Assembly: GCF_036231355.1 (NCBI RefSeq)
Contig: NZ_CP109496.1
Location: forward strand, 5,332,001 to 5,396,000
DNA: 64,000 nt
Direction of reading: 5' to 3'
DNA from: Streptomyces sp. NBC_01431
GTDB lineage: Bacteria; Actinomycetota; Actinomycetes; Streptomycetales; Streptomycetaceae
The notes beneath the pieces are model-generated. The model had not been told where the DNA came from and searched no databases. It saw nothing but the letters and a program-made list of their open reading frames with translations. The position numbers and the translations under genes were made by a program. The number at the start of each line of letters is the position of its first letter. Within the stretch, counting starts at the first letter, position 1. Of this stretch, positions 1 to 7,473 are shown one piece after another.

Positions 1-337
1 TGAGGAAGGACGCCACCGAGCGCAGCACCGAGCCGATGGCCTCCGAGCGCTGGCGGCGGCGCTCGGCGTTCACCAGGAGCCCGCCGAGCGCGGTGCCCTC
101 GACGGCCTGGGCGCTGCGGTTCATCCGGTCGATCAGCTTGGTCAGGGCGCGCCGGACCAGGACTCTCAGGACCGAGGCGATGACGATGATCAGGAGGATG
201 CGGAATCCGACGTACAGCCACGTCGACCAGTTCTGCTCGACCCAGCCCGCGGCCTCGGTGGCCGACTTCTGGGCGTCTTGGAGCGTCGCGGGTGTGGGCG
301 GCGGCGATCCGTCGGCCAGGACGGCGGACCAGTTCAC
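1..337 (-). CDS. MscS-family mechanosensitive ion channel, N-terminal part (cut by window edge)
   Basis: The reading frame starts at a GTG (335-337) and is still open at position 1, so only about 112 N-terminal residues are visible. A short polar start with a PPPTP stretch is followed by one strong membrane helix at roughly residues 36-56 (WLYVGFRILLIIVIASVL) and then a basic segment (LVRRALTKLIDRMNR). Next comes the AEEEGTAL/RRRQRSEAIGS-type loop that leads into the next helix in small-conductance mechanosensitive channels. The family forms homoheptameric membrane channels that open under hypo-osmotic tension. The diagnostic pore helix lies outside the window, so the family call rests on the first helix and the linker. 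It is divergent from the HNH nuclease gene. Confidence 0.7.
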   Translation of the reverse strand, partial: MNWSAVLADGSPPPTPATLQDAQKSATEAAGWVEQNWSTWLYVGFRILLIIVIASVLRVLVRRALTKLIDRMNRSAQAVEGTALGGLLVNAERRRQRSEAIGSVLRSVASFL

Positions 338-589
338 GGCAGGAACCTCCAGCAGTGCGGCGCCGGTGAAGGCGGTGGCAGACCCACCACACTAACGGGG
401 CAAGAGGTGTGCTCCGTTGACGTGTTCGGGGGAGAGGGCCCCCGGGCGGGGGAAAGAATGGGGGTGTGGTCGAAAACACTTCGAGCCCGTTACCTGGACG
501 TGGTGGCGCTTCGACCAGCCATGAGGAGAGACTGGAGAGCAGATCGTCCCGGCGCGAGCCACGCGCCGCCGGCGTAATAGGAGGCACCC

Positions 590-1126
590 GTGCCGCATGT
601 CCTGGTCCTCAATGCGTCGTACGAGCCCCTCGGCGTCGTACCGCTCCGCCGCGCGCTCGTCCTGGTCCTCGAAAACAAGGCCGTCAGCCTTGAGGAGTCC
701 GGCGCCTTCATGCATAGCGCGACCCGTGCCGTCGCGGCGCCCAGCGTCGTGCGGCTCAAGAGATTCGTACGGGTCCCCTACCGGGGGCCCGTTCCGCTGA
801 CCCGTCGTGCCCTGTTCGCGAGGGACGGCGGCCGCTGTATGTACTGCGGTGGCGTCGCAACCAGCGTCGATCACGTCATCCCGCGCAGCCGTGGCGGCCA
901 GCACGCCTGGGAGAACGTCGTCGCCGCCTGCCGGCGCTGCAACCACGTCAAAGCGGACCGCCACCTCATGGAACTCGGCTGGCGCCTTCGCCACCAGCCC
1001 GCCCCGCCCAGCGGCCTCGCCTGGCGGATCATCGGCACCGGCCACCGCGACCCGCGCTGGCTGCCCTACCTCCAGCCCTTCGGCGCGGACGACGCCCTGG
1101 CCAGGATCGACGGCATCTCCGCCTAG
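590..1126 (+). CDS. HNH endonuclease
   Basis: The protein has 178 residues and starts at GTG 590 behind a strong AGGAGG (579-584). The N-terminal third (PHVLVLNASYEPLGVV) is the usual beginning of the actinobacterial McrA-like HNH family. The HNH core follows: a zinc knuckle CMYC at C83/C86, the DH pair at 94-95, a conserved N near 109, and a second knuckle C114-x2-C117-N-H119. Such proteins are metal-dependent nucleases; whether this one acts in repair, restriction or a housekeeping role is not known. There is no adjacent methyltransferase or phage gene. It is a stand-alone gene, and the C-terminus ends cleanly with a stop before a structured intergenic stretch. Confidence 0.85.
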   Translation: MPHVLVLNASYEPLGVVPLRRALVLVLENKAVSLEESGAFMHSATRAVAAPSVVRLKRFVRVPYRGPVPLTRRALFARDGGRCMYCGGVATSVDHVIPRSRGGQHAWENVVAACRRCNHVKADRHLMELGWRLRHQPAPPSGLAWRIIGTGHRDPRWLPYLQPFGADDALARIDGISA

Positions 1127-1542
1127 CGCACGGACGCCGGGTCCCGTCCACGCTGTCTTCACCCTCCCGGTCGGGGATCAGCCGCCCCGGCGACGGCGTA
1201 CGCCTCCAGCGATCACAGCGGGTAGCCCGCCGAGGCCGCTCGTTTCATCCCCCGGACCTGGATGAAACGAGCGGCCTGCTCGTCCATAGCGGGCGGCCCG
1301 CTCGTCCATGCGGACGCTCGCGCGGCCACCCCTGGACTCGCCTACCGTCGCCGCCGTACGCCCGCTACGTAGGCCACGAGCCCACCAACCGTCTGCCGAG
1401 GGCGTCCGTGCGAGGGGTCGGGGTGTCTGATATGCCTGGTGTGATGGACGTGGTACGAGCTTGTGCACGGCGGAACGTCTGGCGGGCCGTCCGCTGGGTA
1501 GGGCATCTCTGTCCCTGCCGCCCACCGAAACTGGAGGCCCCC
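1127..1542. other. Intergenic stretch with long hairpin and GCTCGTCCAT repeat
   Basis: About 415 bases lie between the HNH gene and the small gene ahead of malQ. The left half holds a perfect 18-bp hairpin (1233-1277). It is followed by two copies of GCTCGTCCAT around a short GC palindrome (about 1278-1310). The right half presumably carries the malQ promoter, but I see no convincing -35/-10 pair. Open frames here have no family features and poor codon bias. Confidence 0.6.
1233..1277 (+). terminator. Rho-independent-type hairpin after HNH gene
   Basis: Perfect 18-bp arms (1233-1250 and 1260-1277) surround a 9-base loop. No U-tract follows, which is normal for streptomycete terminators. It lies 107 bp after the HNH stop. 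Confidence 0.65.
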
Positions 1543-1686
1543 GTGGTCGCCCCCGCCCCCGAGCAACCGCTGACCAGCGAACCCCCCATGGCCGACGCCG
1601 AGCCGCTGATCAGTGAACCCCCGATGTCCGACGTGGCCCCGCTGACCAGCGAGCCGACGCCGGTGGCCGCGGTCGCCGGGTTCTGA
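1543..1686 (+). CDS. Small Pro/Glu-rich repeat protein upstream of malQ
   Basis: This is a predicted 47-residue protein. GTG 1543 follows a GGAGG (1533-1537) at good spacing. The core is three 12-residue tandem repeats of the form PLTSEPPMADAE (1567-1602, 1603-1638, 1639-1674). Several changes between units are synonymous, which argues for selection on the peptide. The TGA (1684-1686) is 4 bases from the malQ ATG, so malQ is probably translationally coupled to it. No family is recognised: there is no membrane segment, and a short acidic, disordered peptide is likely. Alternatively it is a leader that only serves coupling. A longer frame from ATG 1408 exists but has no ribosome site. Confidence 0.5.
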   Translation: MVAPAPEQPLTSEPPMADAEPLISEPPMSDVAPLTSEPTPVAAVAGF

Positions 1687-1690
1687 GGCG

Positions 1691-3736
1691 ATGACCCTGG
1701 CCGGGCTCGCCGCCCACCACGGCGTGGCCACCTCGTACTCTCCGTCGGCGGGCGTCACCGTCGATGTGCCGGACGCCACAGTGGTCGCGGTGCTGGCCGC
1801 GCTCGGAGTCGACGCCTCCACGCCGGACGAGGTGCGCCGGGCGCTCGCCGCCGCCGAAGCGGCCGAGGCGGACCGGTTGCTGCCCCCGACGCTGGTGCGC
1901 TGGGGCGAAGGGCCGGGGACGGCGCTGCCCGACGGGCTGACCGTCATCGGCACCCCGCTGGATCAACTACCCCTGGGCGTGCACCAGTTGGAGGTGCGCC
2001 ACCAGGACGGGCGCAGCGCGTCCACGACGCTCGTCGTCGCGCCGGAAGGCGTGCCGCAACCCCCGGGCCGCACGCACGGCTTCCTCGTCCAGCTCTACTC
2101 GCTGCTGTCCGCCCGCTCCTGGGGCATGGGCGACCTCGGCGACCTCGCGGAGCTCGCCAGCTGGTCGGGTCGCACGCTCGGCTCCGGATTCGTGCAGGTC
2201 AACCCGCTGCACGCGGCCGTCCCCGGCACCCCGACCGACCCGTCCCCCTACCGCCCCTCGTCCCGCCGCTTCCCCGACCCGGTGCACCTGCGCATCGAGG
2301 ACATCCCCGAGTACGCCTACGCCACCGGGCGCGAAGGCCTCGACGAGGCGGCCGTACGTGCCTCGGCGCTGCGTCAATCCGTGCTGGCCAAAGGGGAGTT
2401 GATCGACCGGAACGCGGTGTGGGAGGCCAAGCGGGAGGCCCTCGAAGTCCTGTACCGGGTGCCGCTCGCTCCCGGGCGCCGGGCCGCCTACTGCGACTTC
2501 CTCGCCGGACAGGGGCAGGCCCTGGAGGACCACGCCACGTGGTGCGCGCTCGCCGAGCGGTACGGGCCTGCCTGGCGCCGCTGGCCCCAGGGGCTGCGCG
2601 ACCCGAGGTCCGCCGAGACCGCGCGGGCCCGCCGTGAGCTCATCGACCGCGTCGACTTCCACTGCTGGCTCGCCTGGCTCACCGACACCCAGCTCGCCGC
2701 GGCTCAGCGCGCGGCGCGAGAGGCGGGCATGGCGGTCGGCCTGGTCCACGACCTCGCGGTCGGGGCGCACCCGGAGGGCGCCGACGCCTGGGCCCAGCAG
2801 GACGCCTTCGCGCCCGGCATGTCGATCGGGGCGCCACCGGACGCCTTCAACGCGCGTGGCCAGGACTGGGGCCTGCCGCCCTGGCGCCCCGACGTGCTCG
2901 CCGCCTCCGGCTACGCCCCCTACCGCGGACTGCTCCAGGGCCTCCTGCGGCACGCGGGCGCCCTGCGCATCGACCACGTGATGGGTCTGTTCCGCCTCTG
3001 GTGGGTGCCCGAGGGTCATCCGCCGACCGACGGTACGTACGTCCACTACGACGCACAGGCGATGCTCGCCGTCCTTGCCCTGGAGGCGCACCGCGCGGGT
3101 GCGGTCGTCATAGGGGAGGACCTGGGCACGGTCGAACCCGGCGTGCGCGAGGCGCTGGCCGAGCGGGGCGTGCTCGGCACCTCGGTGCTCTGGTTCGAAC
3201 GCGACTGGGCCGGCAGCGGACGGCCGCTGCCCCCCGAGGACTGGCGGCCCGGCTGCGTCGCCACGGCCACCACCCACGACCTGCCGTCCACCGCGGCCCG
3301 CCTCACCGGCGAACACGTCGAACTCCGCCACCGGCTCGGCCTGCTCACGACCCCGCTCGACCAGGAGCGGAACGCCGCGGGCACCGAGGTGGGGGAGTGG
3401 CTGGGCTACCTCGAACGGCTCGGGCTGCTGCCCGATGCCCCCGGTGACGAGGAGGCCGAGATCCGCGCGGTCTACCGCTTCCTGCTGCGCACCCCGGCCC
3501 GGATGGTCGGCGTCTGGCTGCCCGACGCGGTCGGCGACCGGCGGCCGCAGAACCTGCCGGGCACGTGGGACCAGTACCCCAACTGGCGCCTGCCGGTGGC
3601 CGGGCCCGACGGTCAGCCGCTCACCCTGGAGCAGATCGTCGGTTCACCGCGGCTGCACGCGCTGATGCGGATCTTCCCGCGTCCGGAACGCGGGGCGCGG
3701 CTGGGCGCGGAGCCGGGGGCCGGGGCCGGGGTGTGA
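1691..3736 (+). CDS. malQ: 4-alpha-glucanotransferase (amylomaltase)
   Basis: The 681-residue enzyme is a GH77 amylomaltase that moves malto-oligosaccharide segments between acceptors in maltose and glycogen metabolism in the cytoplasm. Residues 1 to about 130 form the extra N-terminal module found in the long actinobacterial and E. coli type. The catalytic barrel follows, with SWGMGDLGDL near 145. The three GH77 carboxylates are visible: nucleophile D428 in RIDHVMG, acid/base E476 in VIGEDLG, and D530 in THDLPS. Length is typical of the long MalQ form. The ATG lies 4 bases after the stop of the preceding small repeat protein and has only a weak GAGG of its own, so translational coupling is likely. 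Confidence 0.95.
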   Translation: MTLAGLAAHHGVATSYSPSAGVTVDVPDATVVAVLAALGVDASTPDEVRRALAAAEAAEADRLLPPTLVRWGEGPGTALPDGLTVIGTPLDQLPLGVHQLEVRHQDGRSASTTLVVAPEGVPQPPGRTHGFLVQLYSLLSARSWGMGDLGDLAELASWSGRTLGSGFVQVNPLHAAVPGTPTDPSPYRPSSRRFPDPVHLRIEDIPEYAYATGREGLDEAAVRASALRQSVLAKGELIDRNAVWEAKREALEVLYRVPLAPGRRAAYCDFLAGQGQALEDHATWCALAERYGPAWRRWPQGLRDPRSAETARARRELIDRVDFHCWLAWLTDTQLAAAQRAAREAGMAVGLVHDLAVGAHPEGADAWAQQDAFAPGMSIGAPPDAFNARGQDWGLPPWRPDVLAASGYAPYRGLLQGLLRHAGALRIDHVMGLFRLWWVPEGHPPTDGTYVHYDAQAMLAVLALEAHRAGAVVIGEDLGTVEPGVREALAERGVLGTSVLWFERDWAGSGRPLPPEDWRPGCVATATTHDLPSTAARLTGEHVELRHRLGLLTTPLDQERNAAGTEVGEWLGYLERLGLLPDAPGDEEAEIRAVYRFLLRTPARMVGVWLPDAVGDRRPQNLPGTWDQYPNWRLPVAGPDGQPLTLEQIVGSPRLHALMRIFPRPERGARLGAEPGAGAGV

Positions 3737-3792
3737 CCGGGGGGCGGAGCCCCGTACGGCACCCCGGGCGCGCGGCCCACATAGGGGTTCGC

Positions 3793-3798
3793 TACGTT
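3793..3798 (+). promoter_or_regulatory. -10-like TACGTT giving a leaderless start
   Basis: TACGTT lies 6 bases before GTG 3805, the TANNNT-N6/7-start layout of leaderless actinobacterial genes. No clear -35 is seen. Confidence 0.4.
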
Positions 3799-3804
3799 TG
3801 CTTC

Positions 3805-4044
3805 GTGGACAAGAAGAACGCCCTGCGCGCCGGCGCCGTAGCAGCCGGTACGACGCTGATGATGCTGCTCATGTCGTCCCCGGCGCTTGCGCTCACGCGC
3901 GATGACGGTGACGACCCGGGCCCGGGTCTGAGCGTGATCCAGACCATCGGCCTGTTCGTCATCCTGCCGATCGCCCTGTTCGCGGTGATCGCCGGACTGG
4001 TGATGGTGCTGGACAAGTCCCGGAAGACGCCCGAGAAGGCGTAG
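3805..4044 (+). CDS. Small two-helix membrane protein
   Basis: 79 residues from GTG 3805. Residues 8 to about 28 form a hydrophobic signal-like segment ending ALALTRDDGDD. A short acidic, Gly/Pro-rich outer loop follows, then a second helix (about residues 45-68) and a basic tail (DKSRKTPEKA). The topology suggests a small envelope protein, or a secreted precursor with a C-terminal anchor. Function is unknown; similar small proteins are common in Streptomyces. A TACGTT -10-like hexamer (3793-3798) sits 6 bases before GTG, so the message is probably leaderless, which also supports this start over longer in-frame ones. Confidence 0.7.
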   Translation: MDKKNALRAGAVAAGTTLMMLLMSSPALALTRDDGDDPGPGLSVIQTIGLFVILPIALFAVIAGLVMVLDKSRKTPEKA

Positions 4045-4151
4045 CGGCTCCCGCTTCAGGGAGCCCGGTTTTCCCACCCGCCCGCCCGCTCAGCCCCCAC
4101 CGGAGCCAAGCAGCCGGGCGGGCAAACCCCGTTCCCCGGAACTCCGGGCTG

Positions 4152-4309
4152 CCAGGGGCGCTGAACCCCGCACGGTCGGCGGCCGACACGGCACCTGTCC
4201 AGGGGCGCGAGCAACCCCGCACGGTCGGCGGCCGACACGGCACGCTCCCCAGGGGCGCGGGGAACTGCGCAAGTAACCACCCACGGTCGGCGGCCGACAT
4301 CGCACCCGA
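4152..4309. repeat. Three imperfect tandem units with a 13-bp palindrome
   Basis: Three units start with CCAGGGGCGC (4152, 4199, 4249). Each contains the palindrome GTCGGCGGCCGAC (4175-4187, 4224-4236, 4286-4298). Spacing is 49 and 62 bp. The unit includes the GGGGCGCGGGGAAC-type word that is scattered through Streptomyces intergenic DNA. It lies between two convergent genes. Confidence 0.7.
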
Positions 4310-4341
4310 CCGGCGCCGCGAGCCCCGCGCCCGCCCCGCGC

Positions 4342-4908
4342 TCAATGCGCCGCCAGCAACTTCCTTAGCAGCGCCGACAGTTGAGCCGTCTCGCCCTCGT
4401 CCAGGGCGGACGTCAGGACCTCCGTCTGGGCGGCAAGCCCCGCCGTCACGGACTCGTCCACCAGCTTCAGCCCCTTCTCCGTCAGGCTCACGCGTAGCCC
4501 CCGCCGGTCGTTCGGGTCGGGGCTGCGGCTCAGCAGGCCCGCCTTTTCCAGCTTGTCCAGACGGCCCGTCATGCCCCCCGTGGTGAGCATCAGCGTCGCC
4601 GAGAGCTGGCGCGGTGACAGCGTGTACGGCTCGCCCGAGCGCCGCAGCGTCGCGATGACGTCGAACTCCCCGCGCCCGATGCCGAACTTCGCGTACTCCT
4701 TGTCCATCCGGTCGCCCATCGCCCGCGCGATCCGGTAGATCCGCCCGTACACCGCCATCGGGGCCGTCTCCAGGTCCGGGCGGACCTCCGCCCACTGCGC
4801 GGTGATCGCGTCCACCGCGTCCGCAGGCATGGTCTCGGCGGGTGTCACCACGGGCGCCCCGGGCGTCACGGACGTCTCGGGCTGCGCGGATGTCCTTGCT
4901 CCAGTCAT
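4342..4908 (-). CDS. MarR-family transcriptional regulator
   Basis: 188 residues from ATG 4908. A 45-residue Thr/Pro-rich N-terminal tail precedes a MarR winged helix: helix 1 (VYGRIYRIARAMGDRMD), GRGEFDVIATLRRSG, the recognition helix region LSATLMLTTGGMTGRLDKLEKAG, and the basic wing RSPDPNDRRGLRVSLT. A C-terminal dimerisation helix ends in LLRKLLAAH. MarR proteins are dimeric repressors released by small molecules. It is divergent from the MFS gene at 5048, and the intergenic region holds two nested palindromes with a common centre, so it most likely represses itself and the exporter. Longer upstream frames cross the operator and are unlikely. Confidence 0.9.
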   Translation of the reverse strand: MTGARTSAQPETSVTPGAPVVTPAETMPADAVDAITAQWAEVRPDLETAPMAVYGRIYRIARAMGDRMDKEYAKFGIGRGEFDVIATLRRSGEPYTLSPRQLSATLMLTTGGMTGRLDKLEKAGLLSRSPDPNDRRGLRVSLTEKGLKLVDESVTAGLAAQTEVLTSALDEGETAQLSALLRKLLAAH

Positions 4909-4947
4909 GGCCCCAGTATCCGAAGCCCTTGGGTCGGACGCAAGAAA

Positions 4948-4997
4948 GTTGCTTGACGGAAAGTAGCTTAGGGGTAAGCTACTTCTTGCCAAGCAAC
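4948..4997. promoter_or_regulatory. Nested palindromic operator between marR-type and MFS genes
   Basis: The inner perfect palindrome is AAGTAGCTTA-GGGG-TAAGCTACTT (4961-4984). The outer perfect arms are GTTGCTTG (4948-4955) and CAAGCAAC (4990-4997). Both pairs are centred on 4972.5. Inner and outer half-sites resemble each other (AAGTnGCTT), giving four half-sites, enough for two MarR dimers. Confidence 0.8.
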
Positions 4998-5047
4998 CTT
5001 CCCGGCCTGGTCGCCCGCCCCGCCGCCTCGTCATCCCGGAGCCCAGC

Positions 5048-6334
5048 ATGCGTACGTTCCGCCGCCGTACCCGCACCCCGCGCATAGCCGGGGAACGCCG
5101 CATGCTCCTCGCCATGGCGGTCGACGCGACCGGCTCCGGAATGTATGTGCCGTTCAGCCTCGTCTTCTTCCGGCACGTCACCGGACTGCCCTTCGCCACC
5201 GTCGGCCTCGTGCTCACCGCCGTGGGGCTGCTGGGCCTCGGCGCGCTGCCGCTGGCCGGAGCCGCCGTCGACCGGTACGGGGCACACCGGGTGCAGCTCT
5301 TCCTGTACGGGGTGCGGGGCACGGGCTTCCTCCTCTACCCCTTCGCCCACTCGCTGCCCGCCTTCGCCGCCGTCGCCCTGGCCACCGCCTTCGGTGACCG
5401 TGCCTTCCCCGCCGTACAGCAGTCGCTGATCGGTGAGGTCGCCCGGGGCGCCGACCGGGACCGGCTCCAGGCCTCCTCGCGCGCCCTGCGCAACGGCGGG
5501 CTCGGCGCGGGCGCGCTCATCGCCTCGCTGATCGTCGCCCTCGCGGGGGACGCGGGCTTCACGGCGGCGGCGTGGTTGAACGCGGCCAGCTTCGCGTTCG
5601 CGGCCCTCCTGATGCGGGCCGTCCGCACCGAGCGGCAGGCCCCCGCCGAAGGCGCGGCCCGCCCGACCGCCGGCTACCGCCAGGTCTTCACCGACCGCCC
5701 CTTCCTCGCCCTCACCGGCGCCAACTTCCTCAACGCGCTGGGGTATTCGGCCCTGTCCGTCCTGTTCCCGCTCTACATCAGCACCTGGCTGCACGGCCCC
5801 CAGGCCATCACCGGCGCCGCGTTCACGCTCAACACCGTGATGTGTGCGGCGGGCGGGGTCGTGGTCGCCGCCCGGGTCCGGGGGCGCGGGGCCCGCCGTA
5901 CCCGCTCCGCGGCCCTCGGCTCGCTGCTCTTCGCCTCCGCCTTCGCCGCGCAGGTCGTGCTCGGTACGGTCCGGCCCGGCTCGGGGCTCGTCCTCGGCGG
6001 TGCGCTGCTCGTGATCGTCGTGCTCTACACGCTGGGCGAACTCGTCCACAGCCCCTCCGCCGGGGCGCTGTCGGTGGCGGCCGCGCCCGAGGCGGTGCGG
6101 GGACGCTACCTGGCGGCCTACCAGCTGTCCTGGTCGCTCGCCTCGGCCGTCGCGCCCTCGTTCTTCACGGCGCTGATCGCGGTGGACGGGCGGTTGCCCT
6201 GGGCGGTGCTCGTCGGTACGTCCGTGCTGGCGGCGGGGGTCGTGGTGCGGCTGGAGCGGGTGCTGCCGGGAGGCGCGGTGCGGGTCGCTGCGCGGGGGAG
6301 GGCGGCGGGGGCGGTGCTGGTGGCCGCGCGCTGA
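5048..6334 (+). CDS. MFS transporter, probable drug or metabolite exporter
   Basis: 428 residues with about 12 hydrophobic helices and a basic N-terminus (MRTFRRRTRTPRIAGERR). The loop between helices 2 and 3 carries the MFS signature in the form GAAVDRYGAHRVQ (near residues 74-86). The central loop after helix 6 is short and Pro/Ala-rich. Members move small molecules across the cytoplasmic membrane using the proton gradient. Control by a divergent MarR regulator over a shared operator is the classical arrangement for an efflux pump induced by its substrate. The substrate cannot be read from the sequence. ATG 5048 is the first good start after the operator. Confidence 0.85.
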   Translation: MRTFRRRTRTPRIAGERRMLLAMAVDATGSGMYVPFSLVFFRHVTGLPFATVGLVLTAVGLLGLGALPLAGAAVDRYGAHRVQLFLYGVRGTGFLLYPFAHSLPAFAAVALATAFGDRAFPAVQQSLIGEVARGADRDRLQASSRALRNGGLGAGALIASLIVALAGDAGFTAAAWLNAASFAFAALLMRAVRTERQAPAEGAARPTAGYRQVFTDRPFLALTGANFLNALGYSALSVLFPLYISTWLHGPQAITGAAFTLNTVMCAAGGVVVAARVRGRGARRTRSAALGSLLFASAFAAQVVLGTVRPGSGLVLGGALLVIVVLYTLGELVHSPSAGALSVAAAPEAVRGRYLAAYQLSWSLASAVAPSFFTALIAVDGRLPWAVLVGTSVLAAGVVVRLERVLPGGAVRVAARGRAAGAVLVAAR

Positions 6335-6430
6335 GTCCTTCGCCACTGCGCCCCTCGCCGAGACCCCCACGGGGCTACCGGCGGGTGCGGGCCGGTCGTC
6401 CCGGGGCTCCGCCCCGCACCCCGCTCCTCA

Positions 6431-6469
6431 GACTCCCCAACACACGAGTCGGACTCCCCAACACACGAG
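6431..6469. repeat. 18-bp direct repeat before EamA gene
   Basis: GACTCCCCAACACACGAG occurs exactly twice (6431-6448 and 6452-6469) with a 3-base spacer. The second copy ends 10 bp before the ATG of the first EamA gene, inside its leader. Confidence 0.85.
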
Positions 6470-6479
6470 AGGCCACCCC

Positions 6480-7436
6480 ATGAACCGCAGCCGTCTCACC
6501 ACCGTCGCCTTCACCGCGCTCGCGCCCGCCTCCTGGGGGTCCACGTACTTCGTCACCACCCAATTCCTGCCCGCCGACCGGCCGTTGTTCACCGGCATGA
6601 TGCGGGCGCTGCCAGCCGGGCTCGCTCTGCTCGCGCTGACCAGACGGCTGCCCAGCGGCGCCTGGTGGTGGAAGTCGGCGGTGCTCGGCGCGCTCAACAT
6701 CGGGGCGTTCTTCCCGCTGCTCTTCCTCTCCGCGTACCGGCTGCCCGGCGGCATGGCCGCGGTCATCGGGTCGGTCGGCCCGCTCTGGGTGGCGGGGCTC
6801 GCCGCCGTCTTCCTCGGTGAGAAGCCCACCGCGCGCACGCTGCTCACCGGCATCGCCGCGGCCCTCGGCGTGAGCCTCGTGGTCCTCCAAGCGGCCGGGG
6901 CCTTCGACGCGATCGGGGTGATCGCCGCGCTGGGGTCCTCCGCCTCGATGTCCGCGGGGACCGTGTTCACCAAGCGGTGGGGGCGCCCCGAGGGAGTCGG
7001 GCCGCTCGCCCTGACCGGCTGGCAACTCACCGCGGGCGGGCTGCTCATCGCGCCGGTCGCCTTCTTCGCGGAGGGGGCGCCGCCCGCCCTCGACGGGCGC
7101 AACCTCGCCGGGTACGCCTACCTCGCCCTGGTGAACACGGCCGTCGCGTACTGGCTCTGGTTCCGCGGCATCGGCCGGATGACCGCGACCTCGGTTACCT
7201 TCCTCGGCCCGCTCTCCCCGATCACCGCCGCCGTCATCGGCTGGGTGGCGCTCGGCCAGTCGCTCGCTTGGGTGCAGCTGCTCGGGATGGCCATCGCCTT
7301 TGGCGCCACGCTCGCCGGACAGGCCGCCCCGAAGAAGCCGACAGTGGCCGCAGGGCGCGCACCATCATTCAGTTCTGCTAAAGATAATGAGCTGGAACTT
7401 TCGATGGACGCGATGGGTTCTGCGGTGCGACGGTAG
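6480..7436 (+). CDS. EamA-family (DMT) transporter 1
   Basis: 318 residues with ten predicted helices arranged as two EamA repeats. The first begins APASWGSTYFVTTQFLP and holds GGMAAVIGSVGPLWVAGLAA; the second holds VNTAVAYWLWFRGIGRMTAT and SVTFLGPLSPITAAVIGW. Such ten-helix proteins export metabolites or amino acids (RhaT/YdcZ-like). The last 30 residues after the tenth helix are unusually polar and less GC-rich (SSAKDNELELSMD). That DNA may double as the promoter of the next gene. The ATG follows a GAGAGG and a tandem 18-bp repeat. A second, unrelated-substrate EamA gene lies directly downstream. Confidence 0.85.
   Translation: MNRSRLTTVAFTALAPASWGSTYFVTTQFLPADRPLFTGMMRALPAGLALLALTRRLPSGAWWWKSAVLGALNIGAFFPLLFLSAYRLPGGMAAVIGSVGPLWVAGLAAVFLGEKPTARTLLTGIAAALGVSLVVLQAAGAFDAIGVIAALGSSASMSAGTVFTKRWGRPEGVGPLALTGWQLTAGGLLIAPVAFFAEGAPPALDGRNLAGYAYLALVNTAVAYWLWFRGIGRMTATSVTFLGPLSPITAAVIGWVALGQSLAWVQLLGMAIAFGATLAGQAAPKKPTVAAGRAPSFSSAKDNELELSMDAMGSAVRR
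7394..7419 (+). promoter_or_regulatory. Possible ECF-type promoter GGAAC-N18-GTT
   Basis: GGAAC (7394-7398) and GTT (7417-7419) are 18 bases apart, the spacing of SigR-like ECF promoters, 55 bp before the GTG of the second EamA gene. It lies inside the 3' end of the first EamA gene, so it may be chance. Confidence 0.25.
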
Positions 7437-7473
7437 GGCACATCCCGCCCCGCCGCCCCGAAACGGAGTCATC

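Noticed and set aside
7350..7436. Frameshift at the 3' end of the first EamA gene
   Set aside because: The tail composition is odd, but the ten helices are complete before it and the frame ends in a normal stop. A promoter for the next gene within the tail explains the bias equally well.
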